A DNA stretch of 64,000 bases from Aeromicrobium sp. Sec7.5. Lineage in GTDB: Bacteria > Actinomycetota > Actinomycetes > Propionibacteriales > Nocardioidaceae. How positions within the stretch are numbered: position 1 is the stretch's first letter; each line of letters starts with the position of its first letter. Below, in pieces: positions 30,998 through 39,304 of this stretch. Below the pieces are notes generated by a model. That model was not told where the DNA came from. It searched no databases and worked only from the letters and a program-made list of their open reading frames with translations. The position numbers and the translations under genes were made by a program. The DNA is taken from NCBI RefSeq assembly GCF_036867135.1, contig NZ_JBAJIJ010000001.1, positions 2,046,001 through 2,110,000 on the forward strand. Direction: 5' to 3'.

Positions 30998-33479
30998 CGG
31001 ACGCCACGCCTCGCCGCAGCTGCCAGATCGACGTACCGGCACCTCCGGTCATGAGCAGCAGTCCGAGCACGAGCCAGATCGGGACCGACGCGTCGGTCGG
31101 GCTCCCCGCCGGGACGGCCGGGGTGTCGGGCACGAACAGGATCGTCTCGGCCGGGAGGCCGGCCTCGTCGACGGCCGCGGCTCCGATCAGCTTGTCGTGC
31201 ACCGGGGTCCACGCGACGACGAAGGTGGCGCACAGCGCCTGACCCCCGTCGATCACGGTGGCGCTCGACGTGTGCACGCCGTCGGTGACGGTCGGGATCG
31301 GCTCGATCTGACCGGTCTTGGTCGCCTGACCCCAGTCGACTGCGGTGCAGGCGCCGTCGACCGGTGGTGCCGTGAGGACGTCGCCCGTGATGGTGCCCGG
31401 CATGTCCTGCGTGCCCGAGACCGTGATGACGTCGCTGAGCTCGCCCCCGAGGTAGGTCGTGCTCGCCTGGGCCACCGTGGCGATCGCCGGCTCCGCGACG
31501 AGCCCGGTCTCGGTCTCCAGACCGGGCGGCGAGTAGAGCTCGGTACCCGGTGCGTCGTCGAAGGCGAAGATCTCCGACCACGTGTAGCACCCGAGCTCGG
31601 TCACGGTGACCGGCGACGTCACGACCGCACCGTCGCCGGTGAACGCCATCGCCTGGGTGCTCAGCTCCTTCGCCTCGTTGGCAGCGATGAGCTCGGACCA
31701 GCGCTCCGTGCCGAGCCAGCAGCCGAGCTCCGGGTCGGGTGCGACCGGCCCCCACAGCGTCGCCTCGAAGGTGCCCGTGGCACCCGCGGTCCCGGAGATG
31801 TCGACCGTGTCGTGGAAGGACCCGCCCGGGGCGACGACGACGGAGCTGATCTGCGTGACGGCCTCGGGGGTGCGAGCGACGGTCGTCTGCTCGATCCGGC
31901 CGGCTGCGTGGTCGACGCGGTAGATCTCCTCACCTTGGCTGTTGGTCGCGACCAGGGACTCGCCGTACGAGTAGCAACCACCCTCGCGAGGAACGAACTC
32001 CCCCACGCCGACGAGCTGCTGCTGCCCCTCGGAGACGGTGATGGGTCCGAACTCGTGGGCGATGGGCGCCGCGCTCCAGCTCACGTCGCCGCACCTGCCG
32101 TCGACCGGGGCGACGGGGCCGTGGACCCGGCCGGTCAGCACGGTGCTCGTCGGCCCCAGCCCGTCGTGGTCGTACACGGTGCCGACGACCGTGACGGTGT
32201 CACTGATGGGTTGTCCGACCATGACCTCCTGACGACTCACCTCCGTGACGACGTCGGGCGGCGGTGCGACGAGCGAGGTCTCGGTGCCGACCCCGTAGCG
32301 GCCTCGGAACCCGAGGTTCCGTGGACTCGGCGCGTCGTCGGGCTCGCCGTCGATCTCCTCCTGCCACACGAAGTAGCCCGCCGCCGGCAGGGTCAGCGCG
32401 GGAGTCTCGACCGTGGCTGATCCGGCCTCGTCGACCGTGACCTCGTACTCCGCCGTGCCGACGACGGGGGTGCCCTCCGGCGCCTCCGCCGACTCGGTGG
32501 GCTTCTCGGCCAGGGGCCCGTAGAGGGTCGAGCGCCCCGTCACGGTCGACGACGGACGGGCGCCTGTGATCGTGATGCGGTCGTGCACCTCGGCGCCGGG
32601 CTCGGCCACCGTGACCACGCTGGTGTTCGTGACCGCCGAGGGGCGGTACTCGAGCACCGCGAGCTCCGCGCCGGTCGAGCCGGTGAGCGGCTCGTCGCCG
32701 ACACGCGTCGTGATCATCTGGTGCCCCGGGCTCTCGGCCGGGTGCGAGTGCACGTCGTTCGACGGGACGGTGGTCGACGCCGTGACCGTGAACTCGCCGT
32801 TGCCGGTGCTGCGCAGGTTGAGGGTCTGGGGGGCTCCGGTCGACGTGATCGTGATCGTGCTCGTGCCGGTGGCCTCGAAGACGACCGGTCCGGAGATCGC
32901 GAGGTCGATCGCCCGGCTGGGCATCCAGGCACCCGGAGCCTGGATGCCCACGCCGGTGAGCTGCCAGGTCTGCCCGGGTGTCGGCGAGCTGGAGGCGACG
33001 CTGAGCGGGATCGAGCGCGCCCCTGCGTAGGCGGTGGCCTCGGCGACGATCTGGTCGACGCGCGCACGGACGCCGACGTCCGGTGTGGCGTTCTTGTGGT
33101 TGTTCGGGACGGCGGGGTCGTTCTTCACGATCGTCGCGATCGCCGCGCCGGTGGTGTCATCCAGTCCCGAGCCGTCGGGACCGGCCACGTGGAGCGCCCA
33201 CGCCGCGAGCGGCGCGTGGACCCGGCTCGGCGGGGTCGTGACCGTGGGTGCGGCGCGCCCGTTGCCGGTGCACACGCCGATGACACCCTCGAACGTCTCC
33301 ACGCCGACGTACGTGGCGGCGTGGGCCTGACCCGCGACCCTCACGCCGGCCTCGGACGCGGAGCCGGTGACCACCAGGCCCGCTCCCACGACGAGGCACG
33401 CGAGGAGACCTCGCATCGCGTTATTCCATGACGATGGTGATGACGTCCCGTTGGCGTTGTTCCGGTGCTTGCTCATCAT
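30990..33479 (-). CDS. Large repetitive surface protein (putative adhesin)
   Basis: 829 residues. It has a long n-region and signal helix (about 20-42, MRGLLACLVVGAGLVVTG), an N-terminal domain (50-250) with one Cys (GVCTGNGRAAP), then four tandem domains of about 120 residues. Each domain opens with a pattern like SFHDTVDISGT and contains a GP and, in three, a Cys pair (RCGDVSW/GGCYSYGE; GCWLGTERW/GCYTWSE), suggesting disulfide or isopeptide stabilised Ig-like folds. A C-terminal helix (about 795-815) and an RR tail follow. No classical LPXTG precedes the helix. ATG at 33477-33479 has AGAGG seven bases upstream. Likely anchored by the downstream sortase or by its helix. Confidence 0.88.
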   Translation of the reverse strand: MMSKHRNNANGTSSPSSWNNAMRGLLACLVVGAGLVVTGSASEAGVRVAGQAHAATYVGVETFEGVIGVCTGNGRAAPTVTTPPSRVHAPLAAWALHVAGPDGSGLDDTTGAAIATIVKNDPAVPNNHKNATPDVGVRARVDQIVAEATAYAGARSIPLSVASSSPTPGQTWQLTGVGIQAPGAWMPSRAIDLAISGPVVFEATGTSTITITSTGAPQTLNLRSTGNGEFTVTASTTVPSNDVHSHPAESPGHQMITTRVGDEPLTGSTGAELAVLEYRPSAVTNTSVVTVAEPGAEVHDRITITGARPSSTVTGRSTLYGPLAEKPTESAEAPEGTPVVGTAEYEVTVDEAGSATVETPALTLPAAGYFVWQEEIDGEPDDAPSPRNLGFRGRYGVGTETSLVAPPPDVVTEVSRQEVMVGQPISDTVTVVGTVYDHDGLGPTSTVLTGRVHGPVAPVDGRCGDVSWSAAPIAHEFGPITVSEGQQQLVGVGEFVPREGGCYSYGESLVATNSQGEEIYRVDHAAGRIEQTTVARTPEAVTQISSVVVAPGGSFHDTVDISGTAGATGTFEATLWGPVAPDPELGCWLGTERWSELIAANEAKELSTQAMAFTGDGAVVTSPVTVTELGCYTWSEIFAFDDAPGTELYSPPGLETETGLVAEPAIATVAQASTTYLGGELSDVITVSGTQDMPGTITGDVLTAPPVDGACTAVDWGQATKTGQIEPIPTVTDGVHTSSATVIDGGQALCATFVVAWTPVHDKLIGAAAVDEAGLPAETILFVPDTPAVPAGSPTDASVPIWLVLGLLLMTGGAGTSIWQLRRGVASDA

Positions 33480-33730
33480 GTGGCCTCTCGTCCGCTGGAG
33501 CACTCCGACGGACGCTAGGGCGGGAGCACCTGGCTCCGCGCCCGACCTGAAGCCGCCTGTGGACGAGTTACGCCTGTGGACATCGACTCCCCGGGCGCGA
33601 GGCCGTCGGACGGCAGCGCGGCTCAGATTCGCAGGTCACCCACAGGACAAGCACAGGGCTCACCGACACGGGCCATGTCCTATGGGTGTCGCCCCGCACC
33701 CACCCGTTCCCCGAATGTCAAAGGACCCCC

Positions 33731-34366
33731 ATGTCTGTGTTCGCTTTCATCGCCGCCGATCTGGTCGCGATCGGCCTGATGGTCTTTGCGTTGTACTTCC
33801 CCCGCCACCGCCGACGCGACCTGATCGTCGCATTCCTGTCGATCAACGTCGGCGTCATGGGAGTCACCTACGCGATGGCCACGGCTGAGCTGTCGCTCGG
33901 TTTCGGTCTCGGCATCTTTGCTGTGCTGTCGATCATTCGCCTGCGGTCCACGGAGATGGACCACGCCGAGATCGCCTACTACTTCACCGCTATCGCGCTC
34001 GGTCTCCTCGGCGGCTTCCCCTCGATCTCACCGCAGGTGAGCTTCACGCTGATGGCCGTGCTCCTGGGGGTCATCGCGGTGGGCGACAGCCCTGCGCTGC
34101 TCCCCCGCACCCGTCAGCAGACGATGGTCCTGGACCGTGCCGTGACCGACGAGGCAGTGGCTCGTGACCTGCTTGGCGCCATCCTGAGTGCTCGCATCGA
34201 CCGCGTGACGCTGCGGAAGGTCGACCTCATTTCCGAGAGCACCGTGTGCGACGTGCGGTTCACCCTCCCCAGCGCGAGCACGGCCCTCGACACTGCTCCG
34301 GATGCTCGCGTGGGCTCTGACTCCCCCGCGTCCACAGCCGTCACCACGTCCGGGGCTCTTCAGTGA
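33731..34366 (+). CDS. DUF4956 integral membrane protein
   Basis: 211 residues with four helices in the first 125 residues, then a cytoplasmic ferredoxin-like tail (TVLDRAVTDEAVARDLLGAIL...RVTLRKVDLISESTVCDVRF). The loop IIRLRSTEMDHAEIAYYFTAIALGL is the DUF4956 hallmark. ATG at 33731 has AAAGGA upstream. It overlaps the VTC gene by GTGA. Known from several phyla only by co-occurrence with VTC-domain and CotH or carbohydrate-binding proteins; function unknown. Codons are slightly less G/C-biased than flanking housekeeping genes. Confidence 0.9.
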   Translation: MSVFAFIAADLVAIGLMVFALYFPRHRRRDLIVAFLSINVGVMGVTYAMATAELSLGFGLGIFAVLSIIRLRSTEMDHAEIAYYFTAIALGLLGGFPSISPQVSFTLMAVLLGVIAVGDSPALLPRTRQQTMVLDRAVTDEAVARDLLGAILSARIDRVTLRKVDLISESTVCDVRFTLPSASTALDTAPDARVGSDSPASTAVTTSGALQ

Positions 34367-35139
34367 CGACCTGGCTGGACACCGTGCGGGCGCTGCCAAC
34401 CCTGACGCTCGGCGAGGTGGAGGAACAAGCTGCCCTGCAGACCAGGGTCGACCGCAAGTACGTCGTGACGGCCGCCGCGTGGGGCAACGCTCTGGCCTCG
34501 CTGGGCCACGAGCCGAGGGTGCTCCACATCGAGGGTCGTCGCAGCTTCCGGTACTCGTCGACCTACTACGACACGGCCGACCTGGACAGCTACCGGGACG
34601 CAGCTCGCGGAAGGCCGCACCGCTACAAGGTGCGCACCAGGCGCTACCTGGACACTGGCGGGAGCGCAATCGAGGTGAAGATGCGCTCGGCCTCGGGCAC
34701 CACGGTCAAGAGTCGGCAGTGGCTCGACGCGAGCACGGTCCCGGACGGGAACCTGCTGCCGGCTGAGGCCGCCACCTTCGTCGGCGGGTTCGATCGGATC
34801 GGCGAGGCGGCCTACCGAATGTCGGAGGTACTGACCACGTCCTACCACCGGGTGACCTTGGTGACCGACGACGCGCGGGTCACCGTGGACCGCCAGGTTA
34901 CGGCGACCGACTGCCGTGGTCGCCACATGGACTACGGCGACCTGTTGATCGTTGAGTCAAAGGCGGCCGGCGCGGCCGGCGCGGCCGATCGTGCCCTGTG
35001 GGCCAGCGGCTCTCGTCCCTCACGTATCAGCAAGTACGGGACGTCCCTCGCCGTCCTGCGTCCAGAGCTCCCCTCGAACAGGTGGTCGCGGGCCATCCGC
35101 CGAGACCTGCCCGCTCCCGCACCACTCGCGGCCGTCTGA
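34363..35139 (+). CDS. VTC-domain polyphosphate polymerase-like protein
   Basis: 258-residue cytoplasmic protein of the VTC/CYTH-like tunnel fold. In yeast Vtc4 the domain makes polyphosphate from ATP. Basic tunnel residues are visible in RVDRKYVV, FRYSSTYYDTADLDSYRDAARGRPHRYKVRTRRYLD and IEVKMRS, and the acidic metal-binding strand LLIVESKA. GTG start overlaps the DUF4956 stop. The pairing with DUF4956 and a surface lipoprotein suggests that a phosphate-rich polymer or phosphorylated glycan is made at the membrane; this is inference, and polymerase activity is unproved. Confidence 0.92.
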   Translation: MTTWLDTVRALPTLTLGEVEEQAALQTRVDRKYVVTAAAWGNALASLGHEPRVLHIEGRRSFRYSSTYYDTADLDSYRDAARGRPHRYKVRTRRYLDTGGSAIEVKMRSASGTTVKSRQWLDASTVPDGNLLPAEAATFVGGFDRIGEAAYRMSEVLTTSYHRVTLVTDDARVTVDRQVTATDCRGRHMDYGDLLIVESKAAGAAGAADRALWASGSRPSRISKYGTSLAVLRPELPSNRWSRAIRRDLPAPAPLAAV

Positions 35140-35149
35140 AAGGCCTGAC

Positions 35150-36892
35150 ATGAACCAGCACCACAGCCCCTTCCTCGCTGGCCTCGTCGTGACCGCGACG
35201 CTGATCTTCAGCGGCTGCAGCGCCGGCACCTCCGAAGCGGCCGACACCGCTTCATCGGTGACGGGCCCGGTTGCCGAGGTGAGCTACGACGACCTCGGCA
35301 TCGACGATGCGGACCTGTCGTTCGACCTGACCGAGGCCATCGACGTCACCCTCGACGACGGCGCATCCGCGGCCGGCAACGGCGTGAGTGTCGACGGCGA
35401 CACCATCACGATCGATACTGCCGGAACCTACCGGCTCCACGGCACGCTGACATCGGGTTCGATCACGGTCGACGCCGGCGAGGGGGTCGTCAGCCTCATC
35501 CTCGACGGCGTCGACATCACGGCCGCCGACGTGGCCGCGATCAACGTGGTCGAGGCAGACCACGTCGTGGTCTGGCTCGCCGACGGCAGCGACAACAAGC
35601 TCGCCGATGCGGACGGGACCACGGTGGACGAGACAGCCGAGGACGCACCCAATGCCACGCTGTTCTCCCGTGCCGACCTGTGGCTTGCCGGGACGGGATC
35701 ACTGTCGGTGACCGCCCATGCGGCCGACGCGATCACCTCCAAGGACTCCCTCGTGGTCACCGGCGGCGACGTCACGGTCGTCGCGGCGGACGACGGTGTA
35801 CGAGGAAAGGACCATCTGGTGATCACGGGCGGAAGCCTCTCGTTGAACGTCGAGGGCGACGCCCTGCGCTCGGACAACGAGGCAATCACCGACGATCCGG
35901 ATGCAGCGGTGGGTGTCATCTGGATCGACGGAGGAAGTCTCGACCTCGTCGCCGGCTCCGACGCGATGGATGCTGCACGTCAGGTCACGGTGCAGAGCGG
36001 CACGGTGAAGGTCGCCGCGGGCGACGACGGCATTCACTCCGACAACGTGCTGCGCATCGCGGGCGGCGAGATCGCCATCACCGAAAGTGTCGAAGGCATC
36101 GAGGGCGCGTACATGTACCTGTCCGGTGGGACCGTGACCGTGGTGTCCAGCGATGACGGCATCAACGTGTCCGGTGGCGTGGAAGAACTCACCGACTCGA
36201 CCGAGGAAACCGCCGATCGCGCGGCCGTCGGACCCGACGCGGCCGTCGGACCCGATGCGGCCGGTGGGCCCCCGGGCAGTGGCCCACAGGTCGACACCCA
36301 GGACCCCACAGCGGAACCGGCCTCCGATCTCGCGTCAGTCACGGTCGCAGCGATGGACGGCAGCGGCTTCGGAGGGCCGGCCGAAGGTGACAACGGCGAC
36401 CGCTTCCTGGAACTCAGCGGCGGAACCTACGTGATCGACACGACCAGCGACGGCGTGGACGTCAACGGCTCCCTGGTCATGACGGGCGGCACCCTGGTGG
36501 TCTCCGGCACCGAGGACGTCCGCAACGGCGCCCTCGACGTCGACGACTCGTTCACGATCTCCGGCGGGACCCTGGCCGCCAGCGGGATGGCCACGATGGC
36601 GGTCGCACCGGGTCAGGACTCCACCCAGGCGACTCTCGCACTGACGTTCGGCGGTACGGTGCCGGCCGGCACGCTGATCACCATCGCCGACGACGCCGGG
36701 ACGCAGATGGCGTCCTTCACCACCCCGAAGGCATCGAACTCATACATCTACTCCTCCGATGACCTCCGGGGCGGGAACGGCTACACCATCTTGGTCGGCG
36801 GTCAGGTCACGGGGACGGCGACCGGGTGGTTGGTGCTTGGCGGCACGGCATCCGAGGGCTACGGGATCGGCACGGTCGTCGCGAGCGGGTAG
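35150..36892 (+). CDS. Carbohydrate-binding-domain (DUF4353-type) lipoprotein
   Basis: 580 residues. A lipoprotein signal with LIFSGCSAG (Cys at about 23) is followed by a right-handed beta-helix-like array with a period of 20-25 residues, rich in GGS/GGT and DDG turns: SDAMDAARQVTVQSG, GDDGIHSDNVLRIAGG, SSDDGINVSGG, DTTSDGVDVNGSLVMTGG. This pattern is typical of DUF4353/carbohydrate-binding proteins linked to CotH. A low-complexity Ala/Gly/Pro insert with a repeated VGPDAAVGPDAA (about 353-370) splits the array. It starts ten bases after the VTC gene and is third in the DUF4956-VTC cassette. Probably displayed on the outer face of the membrane. Confidence 0.9.
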   Translation: MNQHHSPFLAGLVVTATLIFSGCSAGTSEAADTASSVTGPVAEVSYDDLGIDDADLSFDLTEAIDVTLDDGASAAGNGVSVDGDTITIDTAGTYRLHGTLTSGSITVDAGEGVVSLILDGVDITAADVAAINVVEADHVVVWLADGSDNKLADADGTTVDETAEDAPNATLFSRADLWLAGTGSLSVTAHAADAITSKDSLVVTGGDVTVVAADDGVRGKDHLVITGGSLSLNVEGDALRSDNEAITDDPDAAVGVIWIDGGSLDLVAGSDAMDAARQVTVQSGTVKVAAGDDGIHSDNVLRIAGGEIAITESVEGIEGAYMYLSGGTVTVVSSDDGINVSGGVEELTDSTEETADRAAVGPDAAVGPDAAGGPPGSGPQVDTQDPTAEPASDLASVTVAAMDGSGFGGPAEGDNGDRFLELSGGTYVIDTTSDGVDVNGSLVMTGGTLVVSGTEDVRNGALDVDDSFTISGGTLAASGMATMAVAPGQDSTQATLALTFGGTVPAGTLITIADDAGTQMASFTTPKASNSYIYSSDDLRGGNGYTILVGGQVTGTATGWLVLGGTASEGYGIGTVVASG

Positions 36893-36948
36893 GTGCCCCG
36901 TTTCGGCGCCCGTGAGCGCCCGATCGGTCCCGCTGGGAGGATGGCCTG

Positions 36949-38292
36949 ATGCGTCACGCCACAGCACCGCTGCTCGCCGTCACGGTGGGTCTGGTGCTCG
37001 CCGACTCGGCGATCGTGACGCTCGCGCTGCCGGAGATCCTGTTCCGTCTCGACGCCACGGTCGGCGAGGTCGCCTGGGTCCTGATCGCCTACAACCTGGT
37101 GCTCGCGCTCGGCGCCGTGCCCGCGGCGTACGCGTTCTCCCGGGCGCAGCCGCGCATCTTCACCGCGATCGGCATCGCCGTGTTCGCTGGCGCCTCGGCC
37201 TGGTGCGCCTTCGCCGACTCGATCGAGGTGCTGATCCTCGCGCGGTGCGTGCAGGCAGTGGGCGGCGCGCTCGCGCTGGTGGGCTGCCTCGAACAGCTCG
37301 TGGTCGAGCGTGGGGAGCGTCGCGGGGTCGCGTGGTGGGTCGCCGCCGGCGTGATCGGCACGGCGGTCGGCCCCGTGGCGGGCGGACTCCTGACTCAGGC
37401 GATCTCGTGGCAGGCGATCTTCGTGGTCCAGGTGCCGTTCGCCGTGCTCGCGGTGCCGGCGGCCCTGGCGGTGCGTTCGGCGCCGACGCCGGTGCTGGAG
37501 CGGCACCGCCCGGCGATCCGCGCCAACCTGACCCTCGCGCTGCTCTCGGCGGCGCTCACGGCCGCGTTGTTCCTGCTGGTGCTCCTGCTCGTCGAAGGCT
37601 GGGGCCGCTCCCCCGCCACGGCAGCGCTGACCGTCTCGGTCGTGCCTGTCGCGGCACTGGCCGCGCGTCCTCTGGCCCGGCTCTTCCGCCCGCCGCCGCA
37701 GGTCGAGATCGCGGTCGGGTGCGTGCTGGTCTCCGGTGGCCTCGTCGCGCTGGCGATCCCCCCGTCGTCGAACCTGATCTGGAGCGTCGCGCCGCAGGCG
37801 CTCGTCGGGCTCGGGCTCGGCATGACGGTCGACCAGCTCACCTCACGGGCCATGGAGATGCGCCTGCCCCGGGCCGACCACGCGGCATGGACGATCGGCG
37901 CGCGGCACGTCGGCGTCGTGCTGGGGCTCGCGATCCTCACGCCGGTCTTCACCGCCGACCTGCAGGACGCTCAGGAACCCGCCCAGCAGGCCGTCACGTC
38001 GCTCGTGCTCGACTCCCCCCTCCGGGCGCAGGACAAGATCGCGGTCGCCGAGGCCCTCGGTGGCGCGTTGACCGACCAGCAGGGGCAGGTGCCGGACCTG
38101 GCACCCGCCTTCGACCGTCTCGATGTCGACCCCGGTGAGCAAGCCGCGGTCGACCGGCTCGAGCGGGACCTCGACGACCAGCTCGAGCGCGCCGCGACCC
38201 GCGCCTTCCGCGACTCGTTCCTGATCGGCGCCGCTCTGGCCCTGGCGGCACTGCTGACTCTCGTGCCCCTGCGCCGCCGGAGGGCCGCATGA
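36949..38292 (+). CDS. MFS transporter, DHA2-like
   Basis: 447 residues with about 12-14 helices. It begins TVGLVLADSAIVTLALPEILFRL and has the motif-C-like IGTAVGPVAGGLL of proton-coupled drug exporters. Between the last two helices is a soluble segment of about 95 residues (DAQEPAQQAV...DDQLERAATRAFRDS). The ATG has GGGAGGA upstream. The next gene overlaps by four bases and encodes an anchored protein, so the two may form a unit. Substrate unknown; the family includes multidrug and metabolite exporters. Confidence 0.9.
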   Translation: MRHATAPLLAVTVGLVLADSAIVTLALPEILFRLDATVGEVAWVLIAYNLVLALGAVPAAYAFSRAQPRIFTAIGIAVFAGASAWCAFADSIEVLILARCVQAVGGALALVGCLEQLVVERGERRGVAWWVAAGVIGTAVGPVAGGLLTQAISWQAIFVVQVPFAVLAVPAALAVRSAPTPVLERHRPAIRANLTLALLSAALTAALFLLVLLLVEGWGRSPATAALTVSVVPVAALAARPLARLFRPPPQVEIAVGCVLVSGGLVALAIPPSSNLIWSVAPQALVGLGLGMTVDQLTSRAMEMRLPRADHAAWTIGARHVGVVLGLAILTPVFTADLQDAQEPAQQAVTSLVLDSPLRAQDKIAVAEALGGALTDQQGQVPDLAPAFDRLDVDPGEQAAVDRLERDLDDQLERAATRAFRDSFLIGAALALAALLTLVPLRRRRAA

Positions 38293-38900
38293 ACCCGGCG
38301 GCGCGGTGGGCCGGTCTGCCGGTGCTCGCGTTCGTCCTCGTGACTGCCGTGATCGGCGTGCAGGTGGCCAACGGCGGCGGGTCCTACGAGCCGCTACGTC
38401 CCGCCGATCCGTGCGCCGAGCGCGAGGTCACCTCTCGCTCAGACGGGGTGGAGGGCCTCACCGAGCAGCTGGTGCTGATCGCCGTCGACGAGGCGGCGTG
38501 CACCCTGCAGGTCAGCCGCGAGGAGCTGACTCTGCGGCTCGCTCAGCCCGGCGACCGCACGGATGCCGAGATCGACGCGCTCCGCGATGGGCTCACAGCC
38601 GCGGTCGCGCGCCTGGAGGCCGACGAGACCCTGCCCCCGGCGTCGAGCCTGGTCGACGAGGTGCTCGACTCGGCGGACCTCAACGGCTTCCTGAAGTCCG
38701 CGATCCGCGCGCTCCCGGACGGCGTGATCGACACGGCCCTGAAGACCGACGACGTCCTCACCCGGGCCATCGCCGACCTCGACATCCGCGACCTGCTGGA
38801 GAACCTGACCGACCAGGACGACCTGGAGCGCCAGGTCGGCGTGGCCGTCGAGCAGGCCGTCAAGGACTCGCTCGTCGATCGCCTCCGCGACGTGTTCTGA
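38289..38900 (+). CDS. Membrane-anchored helical protein of unknown function
   Basis: 203 residues: N-terminal membrane helix (about 8-28), then an extracytoplasmic, acidic, helix-rich domain (CAEREVTSRSDGVEGLTEQLVLIAVDEAACTLQVSREEL in outline) with two cysteines at about 39 and 73 that could pair. ATG overlaps the MFS stop (ATGA). The MFS protein's own late soluble segment is also acidic and helical, so the two may contact. I recognise no named family. Confidence 0.82.
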   Translation: MNPAARWAGLPVLAFVLVTAVIGVQVANGGGSYEPLRPADPCAEREVTSRSDGVEGLTEQLVLIAVDEAACTLQVSREELTLRLAQPGDRTDAEIDALRDGLTAAVARLEADETLPPASSLVDEVLDSADLNGFLKSAIRALPDGVIDTALKTDDVLTRAIADLDIRDLLENLTDQDDLERQVGVAVEQAVKDSLVDRLRDVF

Positions 38901-38938
38901 GGGTCGACCTCCGCGGCCAGCACTGGTTGACTCGACCC

Positions 38939-39283
38939 ATGAAGGTCGAACGCGTCGTCCCGAACCTCCTGGTCGACGATCTCGCCGCAGCGGTCCGCCA
39001 GCACACCGACGTGCTCGGCCTGCACGTCGTGATGGACCACGGCTGGATCGTGACGCTCGCCGATCACGACGGCCACCAGCTCAGCCTGATGACGAGCGAC
39101 GCGACGGCCCCGGTCAGCCCCGACGTGTCCGTCTTCGTCGACGACGTCCACGCGGCGCTCGCCGCAGCCGGGGAGGCCGGCGTCGAGATCGTCCATCCGC
39201 TGACAGCAGAGCCCTGGGGCGTCACGCGCTTCTTCTACCGCGACACGTCAGGGCGGGTCGTGAACGTCGGTTCGCACACCTGA
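38939..39283 (+). CDS. Glyoxalase/bleomycin-resistance (VOC) family protein
   Basis: 114 residues of the vicinal-oxygen-chelate fold. It begins VERVVPNLLVDDLAAAVRQHTDVLGLHVVMDHGW and ends RFFYRDTSGRVVNVGSH, with the two beta-alpha-beta-beta-beta modules. Metal ligands are not well conserved (the usual first His/Gln is replaced), so it may be a binding protein rather than an enzyme. No Shine-Dalgarno or leaderless -10 is obvious; ATG at 38939 is fixed by the fold start. Confidence 0.85.
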   Translation: MKVERVVPNLLVDDLAAAVRQHTDVLGLHVVMDHGWIVTLADHDGHQLSLMTSDATAPVSPDVSVFVDDVHAALAAAGEAGVEIVHPLTAEPWGVTRFFYRDTSGRVVNVGSHT

Positions 39284-39304
39284 GCCTGCTCGCGGGAGCC
39301 GCAC

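Noticed and set aside
31140..31180. LPAET near the end of the surface protein as a sortase motif
   Set aside because: It lies within the last folded repeat domain, about 25 residues before the membrane helix, with other sequence between; position does not fit a sorting signal with confidence.
33558..33583. TGTGGAC motifs as DnaA boxes
   Set aside because: Two motifs (TGTGGACGA, TGTGGACAT) differ from the TGTGGATAA or TTGTCCACA-type consensus, there is no AT-rich region, and the same string occurs by chance at 17756.
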